From assembly GCA_021820965.1 (NCBI GenBank), contig JAKACZ010000010.1:32981-96980 (forward strand): a stretch of 64,000 bases of DNA. The letters run 5' to 3'. This DNA comes from Bacillota bacterium. GTDB taxonomy: Bacteria; Bacillota; Sulfobacillia; Sulfobacillales; Sulfobacillaceae. Position numbers and translations under genes: made by a program. Positions 43,543 through 54,162 of this stretch are shown here, in pieces. Numbering within the stretch: position 1 is the stretch's first letter; each line of letters begins with the position of its first letter. The notes under the pieces were generated by a model. The model was not told the origin of the DNA. It saw only the letters and a program-made list of their open reading frames with translations, and did no database searches.

Positions 43543-45408
43543 ATGGCGCATAAACACAACCCGCCACGACCCCGCCGTCGGTTTCGTATGCGTTGGGGGC
43601 GGCTTTTCGGGTTTTTGCTGGTTATCGGTGTCGTCGTTCCATTGGTTGGATTAGGATGGAGCGCGTTTCGACTTAGGGCTGATGCCAAAGCATTAAAGAG
43701 CGATTTCCATGCCCATAACTACGTCGGAATGGCGTCGACCATTCAGAAGATAAGCAGTGGGCTGGGTGCGATGCACACCGAGGCTATCTTTCTGGGATGG
43801 ATGGATGCCATACCCGTCGTGCGTGGCTATTATATGAATGGGATGACGCTGTTGACCGCGGCTTATAAAGAGCTTGACGTGTTTGGCCGGGTCCTCCCGC
43901 CGATAATGGAAGCGACTCATTCGCCTGGTAATTCCGCGCTTAGGGCGCAAAAAATCAAGGCCGCGGTGACTCACGCGAGCGTCACCTTAGCACGTCTAGC
44001 GCCGGAATTGCGCTCAGCCAACGCTAGTATCCAGGCGATGAATCCCCGCCGTATGCCTGGGTTTTTGCAAAACAAGGGGCTCAATGTGGTCGCTTTGCAG
44101 ACTCTCAGTGACACGCTCATCAAATGGCTGCCGGCCATGACGGGTCCCCATCCGGTTCTTGCCAACTTGTTGGGACTGCCGAATTTGACGCGCTACCTCT
44201 TAGTTTTTCAAAATAGCGGGGAGTTGAGAGCAACGGGCGGGTTCATGACCGCTTACGCGTTCATCACCTTCCACGACGGCAAGCTCGGGAAGATTCAGTC
44301 GCACGGCATCCAGCAACTGGACAAGCAGGTGACATATCATCCGGCCGCACCCCTGCCGGTCTCTCCCTACCTTCCGGTGCCGTATTGGCATCTTCGCGAC
44401 GCCAATACGGGCATGCCCAGCGGTAACGGGGCGGTGCCTGACGTGCCCGAAGCCGTCAATAACATTATGCGATTTTACAATTCGATTCCCAACGCCCCCT
44501 ATCTTAATGGCATCGTGTTCGTCAACACCTGGCTGGTCGACAACCTGATCGCCGATGTGGGCGGCCTGACCGTGCCGACCGTTCCTGGGAAATCGATTCA
44601 CCTCACTGCGCAGAACGCCAACTTTGAAATGGAAATGATGGCGGAAGGCGGCGCTCTGCCTCCCAAAGAACGCAAGGTATTCATCGGCCGGATGATGAGA
44701 GGGCTCATGCACGACATCTTTCATGGCCATTTGTCGGAGCTTTTGAAGGTGGCTGGCACTTTCAGCCAGGGGCTCAACCGGGAAGAAGTGATACCGTATT
44801 TCCACAACCGAGCTGCCGAACAGTTGGTAGCAGCACACCACTGGGGTGGCATTATCCCCGCTCACGTCCATGGCGATTTCGTCGAAGTGGTGGACCAAAA
44901 CCTCCTGGGACACAAGGACAACTATTGGATGCATGAATCCTATCATGTAAACATTACCAGTGAGAAGGGCGGAAATCTTGAGACGGTGACGGTCCACTGG
45001 ATGACACCGGCCATCGTGGTGCCAAAGCCGCCATACCTGGTGGTCCCATACCGCTCTTGGGTGACTGTGTTTGCACCCCCCGGCTCCAATTTGGTGTCGA
45101 TGACGGGGTCCGCTAGCGGCGGGAATGGTCAGGGAGGCGGGATAAACAGCTACGTTCAGCAATATTACGACCCGATTCTGAACAAGCTGGAGCTCGGTGC
45201 CCATATGACCATGCCGGGCCGCATGTCTGCGCAGGAGCCACCGGCGCAGGGAACCGTGGTCACCAAGTTTTGGCTGCCTAAGAGCGTAAATATCCACCGG
45301 GTTGTTCTACAAAAACAGCCGGGTCTGAAAGGGGAACCGGTAACCGTTACCGTTAACGGCGTGACCCGGCATATTATCCTCCAATCCCGGACAACGTTAA
45401 CCTTTTAA
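43543..45408 (+). CDS. Membrane-anchored DUF4012 protein
   Basis: A 621-residue protein with a short basic cytoplasmic head (RPRRRFRMRWGR) and one N-terminal membrane span (LFGFLLVIGVVVPLVGLGWS), leaving most of the chain outside. The DUF4012 core is visible at LLVFQNSGELRATGGFMTAY, with the partner block LRDAN. In Actinobacteria and Firmicutes this family is linked to cell-envelope or polysaccharide genes, but its activity is unknown. GGAGG precedes the ATG by six bases. Length is normal and the frame is intact. No other envelope-synthesis gene adjoins it. Confidence 0.8.
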   Translation: MAHKHNPPRPRRRFRMRWGRLFGFLLVIGVVVPLVGLGWSAFRLRADAKALKSDFHAHNYVGMASTIQKISSGLGAMHTEAIFLGWMDAIPVVRGYYMNGMTLLTAAYKELDVFGRVLPPIMEATHSPGNSALRAQKIKAAVTHASVTLARLAPELRSANASIQAMNPRRMPGFLQNKGLNVVALQTLSDTLIKWLPAMTGPHPVLANLLGLPNLTRYLLVFQNSGELRATGGFMTAYAFITFHDGKLGKIQSHGIQQLDKQVTYHPAAPLPVSPYLPVPYWHLRDANTGMPSGNGAVPDVPEAVNNIMRFYNSIPNAPYLNGIVFVNTWLVDNLIADVGGLTVPTVPGKSIHLTAQNANFEMEMMAEGGALPPKERKVFIGRMMRGLMHDIFHGHLSELLKVAGTFSQGLNREEVIPYFHNRAAEQLVAAHHWGGIIPAHVHGDFVEVVDQNLLGHKDNYWMHESYHVNITSEKGGNLETVTVHWMTPAIVVPKPPYLVVPYRSWVTVFAPPGSNLVSMTGSASGGNGQGGGINSYVQQYYDPILNKLELGAHMTMPGRMSAQEPPAQGTVVTKFWLPKSVNIHRVVLQKQPGLKGEPVTVTVNGVTRHIILQSRTTLTF

Positions 45409-46131
45409 TCACAGCCAGAATCGCCGTTTCCGTAGATACTGGCGTTCGCTTAACGTGCGGGTGGGTTGGTGTAGCCCCGATTTGCACGCAGCCGTTTGCA
45501 ACAATGGCTAACCGGATTGTGTCATTGATCGACCTCGTTCTAGGGGCCACCAACACCGGGAAACTTCGTGTTGATCCCGCCTTTGGACATCCTACAGTGA
45601 ATGGGTCGACAGAGAGGTCAGGCACAAGCGCCACTGCGATAACGCCCCCGAATGTCCGACATCGGTTTTCTCCTACCAAGCCTTCGAATGTCTCATTACC
45701 GACCCGCCCCGTCACCCCGTTAACGACGACCACCACCCTCTACGATGCCCCAGCAGGAGGCGAGCCATCATGGCTGACCACGCCCAGGTTCGGACTGGAA
45801 AAGTCCACCACATAGGAACATGCGGGGTTCCCGTCTCCAGGATTGGCATCCTTCAGCCCTGTGCGCTGTAAAAAGATCGTCTGTGGGATGTGAAGCTTAG
45901 CCGGGTAGCTAGCGATGGCACTTCTCAGGGCTTCTGGTCGGCTAATCCGGCAACCGGTTCGGTGTGACGGTCTTCCAAATCCATGGCGGGGACGCCATGT
46001 GAGGGAATGCTGCATGCCAAGCAACCGTCGTTACCGGAACCCGGCTCAGCTGAGATTTTCGGGGGGCGTAACAAATGCCAGAAGCGCCGCCGCCAACAGG
46101 GCCATGAGCACGATGCCCTTGTTCACCATCG
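45374..46131 (-). pseudogene. Decayed exported protein gene
   Basis: An ATG at 46131 with AGAAGGTG upstream starts MVNKGIVLMALLAAALLAFV, a convincing signal peptide. The frame then breaks. Two further frames resume a protein-like sequence, and the last part (CSYVVDFSSPNLGVVSHDGS ... VVVVVNGVTGRVG) is interrupted by an in-frame TAG at about 45740. The end overlaps the DUF4012 gene. No family was recognised. The repeat copy at 46141-46240 lies directly upstream and may have displaced its promoter. Confidence 0.5.
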
Positions 46132-46140
46132 ATCACCTTC

Positions 46141-46240
46141 TGTTGGGGCTAATGCTAATTGTCATCACGTCGACTAACATGCCTGTCACAGGATCTGCCG
46201 GGTATTGTCGGTTCAGAGGGTTCTGGGAACGCAGAAGAAT
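46141..46240 (+). repeat. Dispersed ~100-bp repeat, copy 2
   Basis: Partner of 22982-23082. Substitutions include the exact centre of the CCTGT-C-ACAGG palindrome (G in copy 1), so the hairpin arms are conserved while the loop base differs. Confidence 0.75.
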
Positions 46241-46763
46241 TAGCCCAATGGGCTGGGATTCGCGTTTGGCTGACGGCTGCAGCCCACGGCCTGCGCCAAA
46301 CGCGAATGCTATGGGGGAGGCGCATGCGTTCGACAGTCATCCCCAGACTCTCAACATAGCGACTGCTCACAACGGAACCATGATGACAACCTAATGAGTC
46401 AAACCCATGACAAAACAAGTTAGCCTCAACACCTTCCTATAAACCCGATATCCGCTAAGATCCATGGACTGCATACGGAAGCCCAACTCATCCGGCTGTC
46501 ATCCCATCGCCTCCATGTGCTGTGCCCAATCTCAAGACGATAGAGCCCATCATCAAACAAAACGTGACGCAGGGGCCGCGTGTTTCAGCTAATCGCTGTG
46601 CTGATTACGATTCTAGGGACGCATCATCGGGAGCGGGCCTTACTGCACACTCGCCCCCGAATCGTCCGGCAAGGAGCGGAAGACATGGTGATGACTCGAG
46701 GGCGCTCACCCGAACTTGCGCTGTCCCGCAGCGACCCTATGGTAACGCCCGTCCATCCCTCCC
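46241..46763. other. Intergenic region, nothing recognised
   Basis: It lies between the second repeat copy and the exported propeller-like gene. Several short frames occur but none has start signals or domain features. Confidence 0.4.
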
Positions 46764-48607
46764 CTATAGACGCTGCTGACTGATCGACACCACCGTAGGC
46801 GGCACCGTGGACGTTCCGGCCGAAACGAGCCACTCGATCGATGCCCCGTTGATGGTGGCCGAGACACGGGTCGCCGGAGCACGCGAGGCCGGAACGTGCT
46901 CCCACGCATCGGCTCCGGGTTTCAGGATAAACCATTCGGGAGTGTCAGACGCGAGGGGAACGGTATCAGCCACCAGGTCGCCGTTCGCCATCATTCCCAC
47001 AATTTGACTGTCGCGGGGTTGATCCAACCCGGGCAGGGCGGGCAGCTGCACATACGTCCAATCCTTACCGTCGTTGACGCTGACTTCCACCGGATAGGGA
47101 CTGCCGGGTCGAATCAACAGGGTCCGGGTCGCGGACAGCGTCGCCAGGGTCACCACCCCCTCCTGATTATTGACCTCTGCGGCGGTGACCCACCCACCAC
47201 GACGGTTTTCCCGCAAAATCGGCTGTTCATTGACGAAACCCGGAACACGGCCGTTCTGCATAGCCCCGAACCGCAACGGAGGGCCCGACGCAGGTCGCAT
47301 GTAGGTCGACTCCCTGGCCCACGTGGCGCCACCGTTGGCGGTGACTTCCAGCGTCCACCGTTTGCCCGCCGTGAAGTACGCGGCCAGGGTCGAACCTTCT
47401 GTCTGATATCCGCCAAAGTCCCCAGCGGTATAGCCGTGCGGAATCGGCACCGCCTGCCAGGTCGTGCCGTCATTCGTCGAATAGCAGGCAATGTTGAACT
47501 CGGGCGGGAACCACCGGGACTTCGCGGTCGAGTTCGCCTCGACCGCCACAAACAGACTCTCAGGGTACGAGGGGAGCAGGGTCGCGGACGTCACGATGGG
47601 GGACTGGGTGGCGTCAGATGCGATGGGATATCCCATCGTCTGCGCTAGGGAGGCGAGAGGCGCTGTCAAAACTGGCGTCCATGCGGCGCTCCGCTCGATC
47701 CACAGCGTGCCTGGGACCGAGGACACCACCATCTCCCCGGTGTCGCGACTAATGGGGGCCCCGATGCCGGCCATACTCGAACCGGCGATGCCGAACTGGA
47801 TCCCAAACGATCCCGCCGCGGCATTGTCCGCCACCTGTTTCGGCCGAAACCGCCCGAGCGAAGCCCAGGTGCGTGGGCGCTGCATGCGAAAGGGCGTCGC
47901 CGCGAATGTCAGGGGCACTTGGCCGCTCTGGTAGACGAGATTAACAAAGATTTTTCCGGGTCGCAACGGCTTCCCGAGGATCGCGGCCGTGGGCACCCGA
48001 AATGCACCGAACAAGGCGCCGTTGGGGGCTTGCGTCAAGTGCCGGACATCCAGCGACGGCGGGAAGGCGCCGTTGACCGTGAGCTGATACGCGCTGGGCT
48101 GGCGGCTGACCGCCGTTAGCGGCGCCCAGCCGGTGACGTGCACCCACGTCCCGGGGGCACCATGACGGGGGGAAAAATGCAACACGGCCGCCTTCCGACG
48201 GGGGCGTGTCAATCCCGTCAGGGTGAAGGTGCCACGAGCGTCGACACCTAAGCCGCACCCGATGAACCCCGGATCCGCGCACGTCACGGTGACGGGATAG
48301 CGACCGTCCACCACGGGATGCTCGCCCGTGACCGTCAGCCAGGGTTCCGTGGGGACGCGAAAGCGAAACGTATAATCCCCCGGGTACTGACGCGACCAGT
48401 GCAACCGGATCGTCTCGATGTTGAGCCCCTGAGGGTTCCCGCCAAATTGGACACTGGCCGCATGGGCCAACGTCTAGCCACAGGCCCGGGTCCGGCATGG
48501 GCGCCGGCCGCCTGAGCGTGGGGTACGGCCGAGAACGCGATCACACTGCTTGCCGCCAATGCGGTCATGAGTCTTTGGGCCCACGGGGTGGGGACAATGT
48601 TAGACAT
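46764..48607 (-). pseudogene. Exported sialidase/BNR-like protein with frameshifted signal peptide
   Basis: The ATG at 48607 (AGAGGA eight bases upstream) encodes a classical signal peptide ending AVPHAQA. A one-base shift near 48475 separates it from a 568-codon open frame. That frame contains an immunoglobulin-like region (HFSPRHGAPGTWVHVTGWAP) and then repeated strands with ACYSTNDGTTWQAVPI, ANGGATWARES and VSVNDGKDWTYVQLP, which are BNR/Asp-box-like repeats of sialidase-type propellers. If the shift is real the protein cannot be exported; if it is a sequencing error the gene is intact. Catalytic residues of sialidases were not verified. Confidence 0.6.
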
Positions 48608-48849
48608 CGCGGATTCCTCTTTTCGCCATGTTGATCAAACAACGTCGTATGGGCGGCAGAGGTAACGGCACACCCCATTCACATCCTCGTACGGTTCCGT
48701 GCGGGCATCTCTAGCGGTGGGTTGAACGCTCGCGCGGCGCCTCCCGTGAATCGGTCCCTATCCCATTGAGGACGCGGAGAACGTCTTGTATACTGTCCAC
48801 AACCGTGGCGGGACCACACGGCATGAGCGGACGATGAAGGAGCGGGCCC

Positions 48850-49290
48850 ATGAAACACGTCAGGCAAGGGTCGGTTCTGGTATTTCTGATGAGTCTTGGG
48901 ATGGTCCTGTCTGCGTGTGGTCCTGCATCCTCCGCACCCACCGCCGCGTCGACGAGCCGTTACATTCCGTCAAACTTCTGGCGCCATATCCCCTATCCTC
49001 TGATTCGGCGGACCGCATTTCCTCGCACTCCGGGTGGCCACCCCTGCGAAATTCCGACGGGAACCGGTTCCATGACGATTGCCGGTTGGTGCACCACCGG
49101 CATCGAGCCCGTGTCGGAATCCAATTTTCCACACCTGCCGCCGGGTGCCCGATCCCAAGCCGTGGCCACGGTCACGTTAACGGAGCAATGGCCAACCCGC
49201 CAGTCGGCCACCCTCTTGTTTCTGATCAGCCACAACGGCCAGATTTTAGCCAAGCGTCAAATCGGCGCACCACCGCAATTGTGGATTTAA
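48850..49290 (+). CDS. Small lipoprotein of unknown function
   Basis: A 146-residue product whose N-terminus ends in the lipobox LSAC (about residue 23), so it should be anchored on the outer face of the membrane. The mature part begins with a Ser/Ala/Thr-rich linker and contains two cysteines (HPCEI, GWCTTG) that could form a disulfide. No domain recognised. AAGGAG is placed eight bases before the ATG. Confidence 0.7.
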   Translation: MKHVRQGSVLVFLMSLGMVLSACGPASSAPTAASTSRYIPSNFWRHIPYPLIRRTAFPRTPGGHPCEIPTGTGSMTIAGWCTTGIEPVSESNFPHLPPGARSQAVATVTLTEQWPTRQSATLLFLISHNGQILAKRQIGAPPQLWI

Positions 49291-49371
49291 GCGAGCCCGG
49301 TGTTTGCCCACACCATAGCCGCACGGAAAACACACCGACACCATGAGGCGCTCTTGCCCCCGAAAGTCCTA

Positions 49372-49796
49372 CTAGGGGTCGGAATACATCGGTACCGTCT
49401 TCCCGTTTGGCAGTTGCATCGACCATTGGCGATCATAAATGACACCTACGCCAAAGGGCACCGTCATGTGCCAGAGACCGACCAATCGATCGGCGTCCCT
49501 CCGAGGTTAGTCTCCACATTCCCATAGCCGTTTACGTGCCATCCCCATAGAGTGCGCGTGAGATACCACCCATTAAAGCCAGCCCCTTGCCCTACCGGGA
49601 CTTCGGACACAATGAGACGGCCATGGGCAAACGGCACTGACTCCACGACCCCAGGAATCGGGTCGTGGGCGGCAGCCAGCGCTCGTATCGGGGTGCCGTG
49701 GTCGGAAAACCGATGGGCCACAACGCCACCAACCACCAGCACACCCGCGGCACTCGCCCACCCCAACATCCGTCGCCATCGCGGAAGCATCGTCAT
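49372..49796 (-). pseudogene. Exported hypothetical protein, frameshifted near its C-terminus
   Basis: From the ATG at 49796 (GAGGAG seven bases upstream) the chain starts MTMLPRWRRMLGWASAAGVL, a membrane anchor or signal. It runs 110 residues to a stop at 49464. A second frame beginning just before the stop continues with WHMTVPFGVGVIYDRQWSMQ and LPNGKTVPMYSDP to a stop at 49372. The two parts read as one protein broken by a single-base shift near 49490. Function unknown. Confidence 0.5.
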
Positions 49797-49943
49797 ATAC
49801 ATTCTCCTCGTATCGGTGTTAATCCATTACGTCCATTGTACCGCCGAGTTTTGGGCCGGTTCAGCCGCGGCGGATTCTTCGTGCAGTTTCGCCCCCAATA
49901 GTCCCACACGACCTCGACAGCTATTGGATTTTATCATTGTAAC

Positions 49944-49961
49944 GTTTAGAATGTACTAAAC
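49944..49961. promoter_or_regulatory. Perfect inverted repeat upstream of the GbsR-like gene
   Basis: GTTTAG-AATGTA-CTAAAC lies 22 bp before the start codon and immediately before a TATATT -10-like box (49963-49968). Its place suits autoregulation by the MarR/GbsR-type protein. Confidence 0.5.
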
Positions 49962-49982
49962 ATATATTAGAGGAGAGCGTTC

Positions 49983-50492
49983 ATGGAAGCAACCGAGGCA
50001 CAACACCTGCTCGTCCGCGCCTTAGGCATGCAAAGTGGATTCTGGGGGATGGGTCGCATCACCGGAGAGTTATACGCGGTCCTGTATGCGGCCAGGGAAC
50101 CGCTCACACTGGGCGATATTGCGGCGGCATTAGGCGTGACAAAGGGCAACGTCAGCGTTGCCATCCGCCGACTCGAGGAACTGGGCATGGTCGCGCGGCA
50201 GTATCAACCCGGTGACCGTCGGGTCTATTTTGCCCCCAATGCGGACTTTTGGGATATCGCCCGACACTTTCTCCAGCGCCGCTATCAACCAGCATTCGCT
50301 GCGTCGCTTCAATTAGTCGATGACTGCCTGAAGCAGGCGCAGGCGGACGGCGACGTGGCCCTGGCGGAGCGTGTGCAGGCACTGAAGAATTTCTACGACC
50401 TGTTGGACGGTCTCACATCCCGTCTGCTAGCCGCCGATCCACACGACATGGCGCTGCTGATTCATCAAATAACGGCCACCAAGGGCCCGTGA
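49983..50492 (+). CDS. GbsR/MarR-type winged-helix regulator
   Basis: A 169-residue regulator with a winged helix LTLGDIAAALGVTKGNVSVA, then IRRLEELGMV and the wing RQYQPGDRRVYFAPN. The lead-in FWGMGRITGELYAVLYA is typical of the GbsR subgroup, and the C-terminal helices would form the dimer. In Bacillus GbsR responds to choline; the ligand here is unknown. GAGGAGAG lies seven bases upstream of the ATG. A small membrane-protein gene follows after 28 bp and is probably co-transcribed and perhaps its target. Confidence 0.82.
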   Translation: MEATEAQHLLVRALGMQSGFWGMGRITGELYAVLYAAREPLTLGDIAAALGVTKGNVSVAIRRLEELGMVARQYQPGDRRVYFAPNADFWDIARHFLQRRYQPAFAASLQLVDDCLKQAQADGDVALAERVQALKNFYDLLDGLTSRLLAADPHDMALLIHQITATKGP

Positions 50493-50520
50493 GAGAACAG
50501 TACAGGAGGAGTTGTTTTTC

Positions 50521-50934
50521 ATGCCACACCCTCTAAGTCGGTGGCGTCGCCGCCATTTAGCCACGACACTGGATTGGCTGGGCGCCATCACCAGCATTTT
50601 GGTGGCGGCGGCCATTGTATCGACCGTCTTCCTGTCGACGGGCACGTCGTGTACCACGACGATGACGGGGTCGACGACTTGCCAATCGCCGAGTGTGGCT
50701 CAGGCCATCGGTCTGACCGCGTGGACGTTCACGCCGCTGGTGCTGGTGGTTGGCCTCGGGGTGGGGTGGGTGTTCTTTCGCTTCCGACATCTCCGCGCGC
50801 TACTCGCGGGCTTCGGTGCCGTGGTCATCGGATTCTATGTCTTGTCGTTCGGACTCGACTGGGTGCTTGTGCCGGCGGGCCTGACCAGCCTGTTGGGGGG
50901 ACTCCTGCCATCACGGCGCTCCCGTGCCCAGTAG
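50521..50934 (+). CDS. Small multi-span membrane protein
   Basis: A 137-residue protein with about four hydrophobic segments (IVSTVFL, LVLVVGLGVGWVFF, GAVVIGFYVLSFG among them) and a short outer loop containing two cysteines (TSCTTTMTGSTTC). No family recognised. AGGAGGA lies ten bases before the ATG at 50521, which is preferred to the TTG at 50512. It forms a likely two-gene unit with the preceding GbsR-like regulator. Confidence 0.65.
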   Translation: MPHPLSRWRRRHLATTLDWLGAITSILVAAAIVSTVFLSTGTSCTTTMTGSTTCQSPSVAQAIGLTAWTFTPLVLVVGLGVGWVFFRFRHLRALLAGFGAVVIGFYVLSFGLDWVLVPAGLTSLLGGLLPSRRSRAQ

Positions 50935-51147
50935 CCGGCACCTGCGGTGCCTTTAGGTCAGAGGTGGACGAGATTTATGGCCAGAAACCACAACGGCAGC
51001 AGCCACACGAGAATCCCCATGACGAGTCCCAATCCCATACGGATCCTTACGGCACATTCGCCCCCGTATGCCGATCATTAGCGCAGTCAAAAGTTGTATC
51101 ACTATAGGAGCGTGCTGATAACTCATCACTGACCGATAAGGAGACGG

Positions 51148-51336
51148 TTAAAGCTGCTCGCAGGCCGACACGGGCTGATTCGACGCACCACGTAATGTCA
51201 GCGTTTCGGGCGGGCCGGCAAACGTTTTGCCCAAACGCACCGCCCAGAAACCCTCCTTCACGAACTGGGCCGAAAAGGACTTGCCGGCGACCTGGTAGGT
51301 CAGCCCCGACACGGGAGTACTTTTGGCTATTTGCAA
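51148..51336 (-). pseudogene. C-terminal fragment of an unrecognised protein
   Basis: A 62-residue frame (GLTYQVAGKSFSAQFVKEGF ... ETLTLRGASNQPVSACEQL) without a ribosome binding site. Its 5' side runs into repeated transposon-like sequence at 51330, so it looks like a 3' stub of a displaced gene. Confidence 0.35.
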
Positions 51337-51456
51337 TCTATGGTTGGATAGTCGTCTGCTTCATTTCGATGGAGTTGCCCTGTTTTGTGCAAAACGTGGT
51401 GGATTAGGCGTTCGGAATACTCCTCTGCCTTGTGCAAAATACGGTTGGACTAGCGT
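51330..51456 (+). repeat. Three imperfect ~26-bp repeats upstream of a transposase relic
   Basis: Units begin at about 51330, 51384 and 51429 and follow TTGTGCAAAA-(3)-GGTTGGA-TAG-CG. The third is the best defined. They may be stacked transposon ends or binding sites. Confidence 0.4.
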
Positions 51457-51589
51457 ATGGGTTTGATGGTCCTTAAATGCACATTCGGGCCGGATCGCGA
51501 TCTAGATTCTGCTAAAAAAGTCGCTGGTTGCCGATCCTTAAAAACCGCATAAGAGCAGGGCTTCCCGGCCCCATTGTCGAATTTATCCA

Positions 51590-52231
51590 GTGACCAAACC
51601 ATCCAAATTCGAAGGGGGGAATCCCGATAAGCAGGTATTCGCGCTGGCCGCTTTCAATTCCTACTTCGGGGAACCGATGCAACACGTTGATCACGAGCAA
51701 TTAGACTTTCTGACGGCGGCGATGCCGCCGGAGGTGTGGACACTGCCCGCCGAGTTGGCGCGGATCGGCGTGGCGCAAGGGCATGCTGTGGGCCGGTTGA
51801 TCGACGGGGCGAAGGAGCAGATTGCGGTGTTGGACCAAGCCTCCGCCCACTGGGTCGCCCAAGTCGAGGAGGCTTTGCAGGACCTTCAGACGGTCATCCG
51901 CCAGAGTCGCGCGGCCACCGCCGGAGAACGGATCCCCGATCGGATGGTGAGCGTGGCGGATCCCGATGCGCGGCCAATTAAGAAGGGTAAACTGGGGAAA
52001 CCCGTGCAATTTGGCTACAAAGTCCAGATTATGGAGGCGGAAAATGGGTTTGTGACCGACTACTCGGTTAGCACCGGGAACCCACCGGATGCGTGCGGAC
52101 GCGCTCGTACCCGCCTTGGATCGCCATCGCGCCCAGTTTGGGCGCGATCCCGACATCGTGGCCACCCCACGCTTAGCCACATCACCGTACTGAAATGGCT
52201 CGCGAGCCAGTCGCGCACTCGCTCCCAGTGA
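51590..52231 (+). pseudogene. Truncated DDE transposase (ISNCY/IS1202-like)
   Basis: The central catalytic region RMVSVADPDARPIKKGKLGK followed by PVQFGYKVQ is a clear DDE-transposase signature with the first aspartate pair. After STGNPPD the frame shifts, the continuation LVPALDRHRAQFGRDPDIVA lying in another frame, and the C-terminal third is absent. The N-terminal domain is also missing. It is dead. Confidence 0.65.
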
Positions 52232-52509
52232 AGCGCCGCGACTTTGAACTTGCCACGAGGGCGCCGGAGCTCTCCACATTAATTCTGCTTCCAACGGGTT
52301 TCTTGGCAGTGAGTCGCTTACCACTAATTCCTCCCTTGCCTTGTGCGGTGCGGGAAAAGTCGGATGACGACCCACATTCCATGCAGTTTGACCAATCTCA
52401 GGGGCGATGAACGGAAAAGCCCCTATCCCTAAATCTCGTACGGCGCGATAATTCCTTCGGCGTTCAGGTGCCATGGTCAACGATTTCGGGGACGGGCCAA
52501 TTCTTCTAA

Positions 52510-54160
52510 CTCAGATTCCGCGGGTCACCTCGAGAAAACGTAGGGATTTAGGCGACGGGTTGTTTAGCCGGATCCCGGCGGTTGGAACCGGTGCTCGATG
52601 GGCACCTGGAGCATGTCTAAGATCCGCCGCGCGTGGGGTTGCACATGCGTCCACTGGTACCAGGTCATGGTGCCGTGAGACCGCTGTTCGATCCACAAGG
52701 TCCGCAGCGTATCTAAAATGACCCGTTCCGAGGGCTGCGCGATGTGGCGTCCGTCGGGCAGGTCCACGGGCGGCTGGTCAACCATCACTTGCCGCAGAAC
52801 GAGGCCTCGCGCTCTCGCGCCTGTTGAACGCGCTCGGTACTGGGAGCCGTCCAGTGCCACTCCACGGTGTATTGGGTGATGGGGGTGGGTTCGACCCCGG
52901 CTTTTTGCCGCCCGCGCGGCCGTCGCACCACCACCTGTTCGGTGATGGTGGAGGTCACCGCATGCCATCGAATCGGCGCGATCCGCATCTGTTCGGCACT
53001 GGCCGTTTCGGCATCGACCCGACAATGAAACACCTGTTTCGCCAACTTTTTCGCCCGTTTTTCCACGGTCTGCGCTTCGCGCGCCATGGCCCGTTGCACC
53101 GTGTGCTCTTTCTTCTTGTCGAGCGCAGTGGAATGGTAGACAAAGGCCCGCGCCGGTTGCTCATACAGCGTGATATCGAATGTACGGGCTTGATAGGTGG
53201 CGGACGTTGCTCGCCGCTTGGCGGCGAGGATACCCAAATCCGTCCACGGCGTCGGGTCGCTCCAGGCCTGGTCTTTCAACCGGTCAGAGAGGCCGAAGGT
53301 CGCCGGGAGGCGACCCAGCCAATGCATGTCGAGGGCGCGGATTTTGGTCAACGCCGGCGCCGTGATCACGGCGGAGTCGGCAATGTAATAGCTCCCCTGC
53401 CAAAAGTTCTCGGGGTAGTCCGCCTCCAGCTCATCGAGCCACGCCGGGTGCCAGGCCTTGTCCGCCGTGTTCCCGGATAGCACGCGGCCTCCAAGCACGC
53501 ACCCGGCGGCATCCACCGTCAAGCCAGCCATGAGTTGGCGCAGATCCGGTCGGTGATCCTTGGTGTGGCCCCACGTGAGCTCCACCGGCGCGGTCGGTCC
53601 CGTGTCCTGATTCGGATAATCCCCAAAGAGGGCAAACGCGGTCGTATCCGAGTGCAACATCATCCGGCCCGTGCTTTGGACGGCCCGCATTCGCGGGCCG
53701 AGCGTGGCCAATACCGTCCGACCATGCTCGGCCAGGTCTTCCAAGGCGCGGCCGAGCGCATCGTCGTTGAACTGATGGGCCGTAATGGTGTCCCCCCACA
53801 AAATCGGTAATGGCAAGGAGTCCGCCCAAAGCTCCACCTGATAGAGAGGATTATGTTGGGTGAGGACGTTCATCACCAACATCAAGAGGAAGACACTAGG
53901 CGCGATGCGTGCCCGCGCCGGATCCCACGGCAGTCGCTGGTCCACGACGGCCAGCCAATTCACGCGATCCGCTAAGACCCGCGTCGCGAGCGCGATGCCC
54001 GTGTTCGGGAAGATATTGGGGTCACCAGACAAGTCGATGGGCGGCGATGAGGGTGGTGTGTTCATGCATCAATATTCGCGAAAGCCCGGCCCTCTTCCTT
54101 TGAGGAATGTTCTGTCTTTTTTAATCCCTAAAATCCTAATGCTGACATGCGGAGTCTAAG
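52510..54160 (-). mobile_element. IS1634-type element with intact ends and target duplication
   Basis: The ends CTCAGATTCCGCGGGTCA (52510) and the inverted CTTAGACTCCGCATGTCA (54160) match at 14 of 18 positions. Both are flanked by the direct repeat TTCTAA (52504-52509 and 54161-54166). Length is 1651 bp. The transposase inside is deleted and frameshifted, so the copy cannot move by itself. Confidence 0.85.
52564..54065 (-). pseudogene. IS1634-type transposase with internal deletion and frameshift
   Basis: The first 426 codons (from ATG 54065) carry MMLHSDTTAFALFGDY and ELTWGHTKDHRPDLRQLMAG, the first two catalytic-aspartate regions of IS1634/IS4-group enzymes. The frame stops at 52785. The C-terminal segment (VDLPDGRHIAQPSERVILDT ... 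ILDMLQVPIEHRF) resumes in another frame. The block with the catalytic glutamate (Y..Q..vE..FR.lK) expected between the two is missing, roughly 75 residues. Confidence 0.8.
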
Positions 54161-54162
54161 TT

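Noticed and set aside
44200..45297. Long minus-strand open frame of about 365 codons opposite the DUF4012 gene
   Set aside because: It lies wholly antisense to a gene with a clear domain and ribosome binding site, its composition is what codon bias on the other strand would produce, and it has no recognisable motif.
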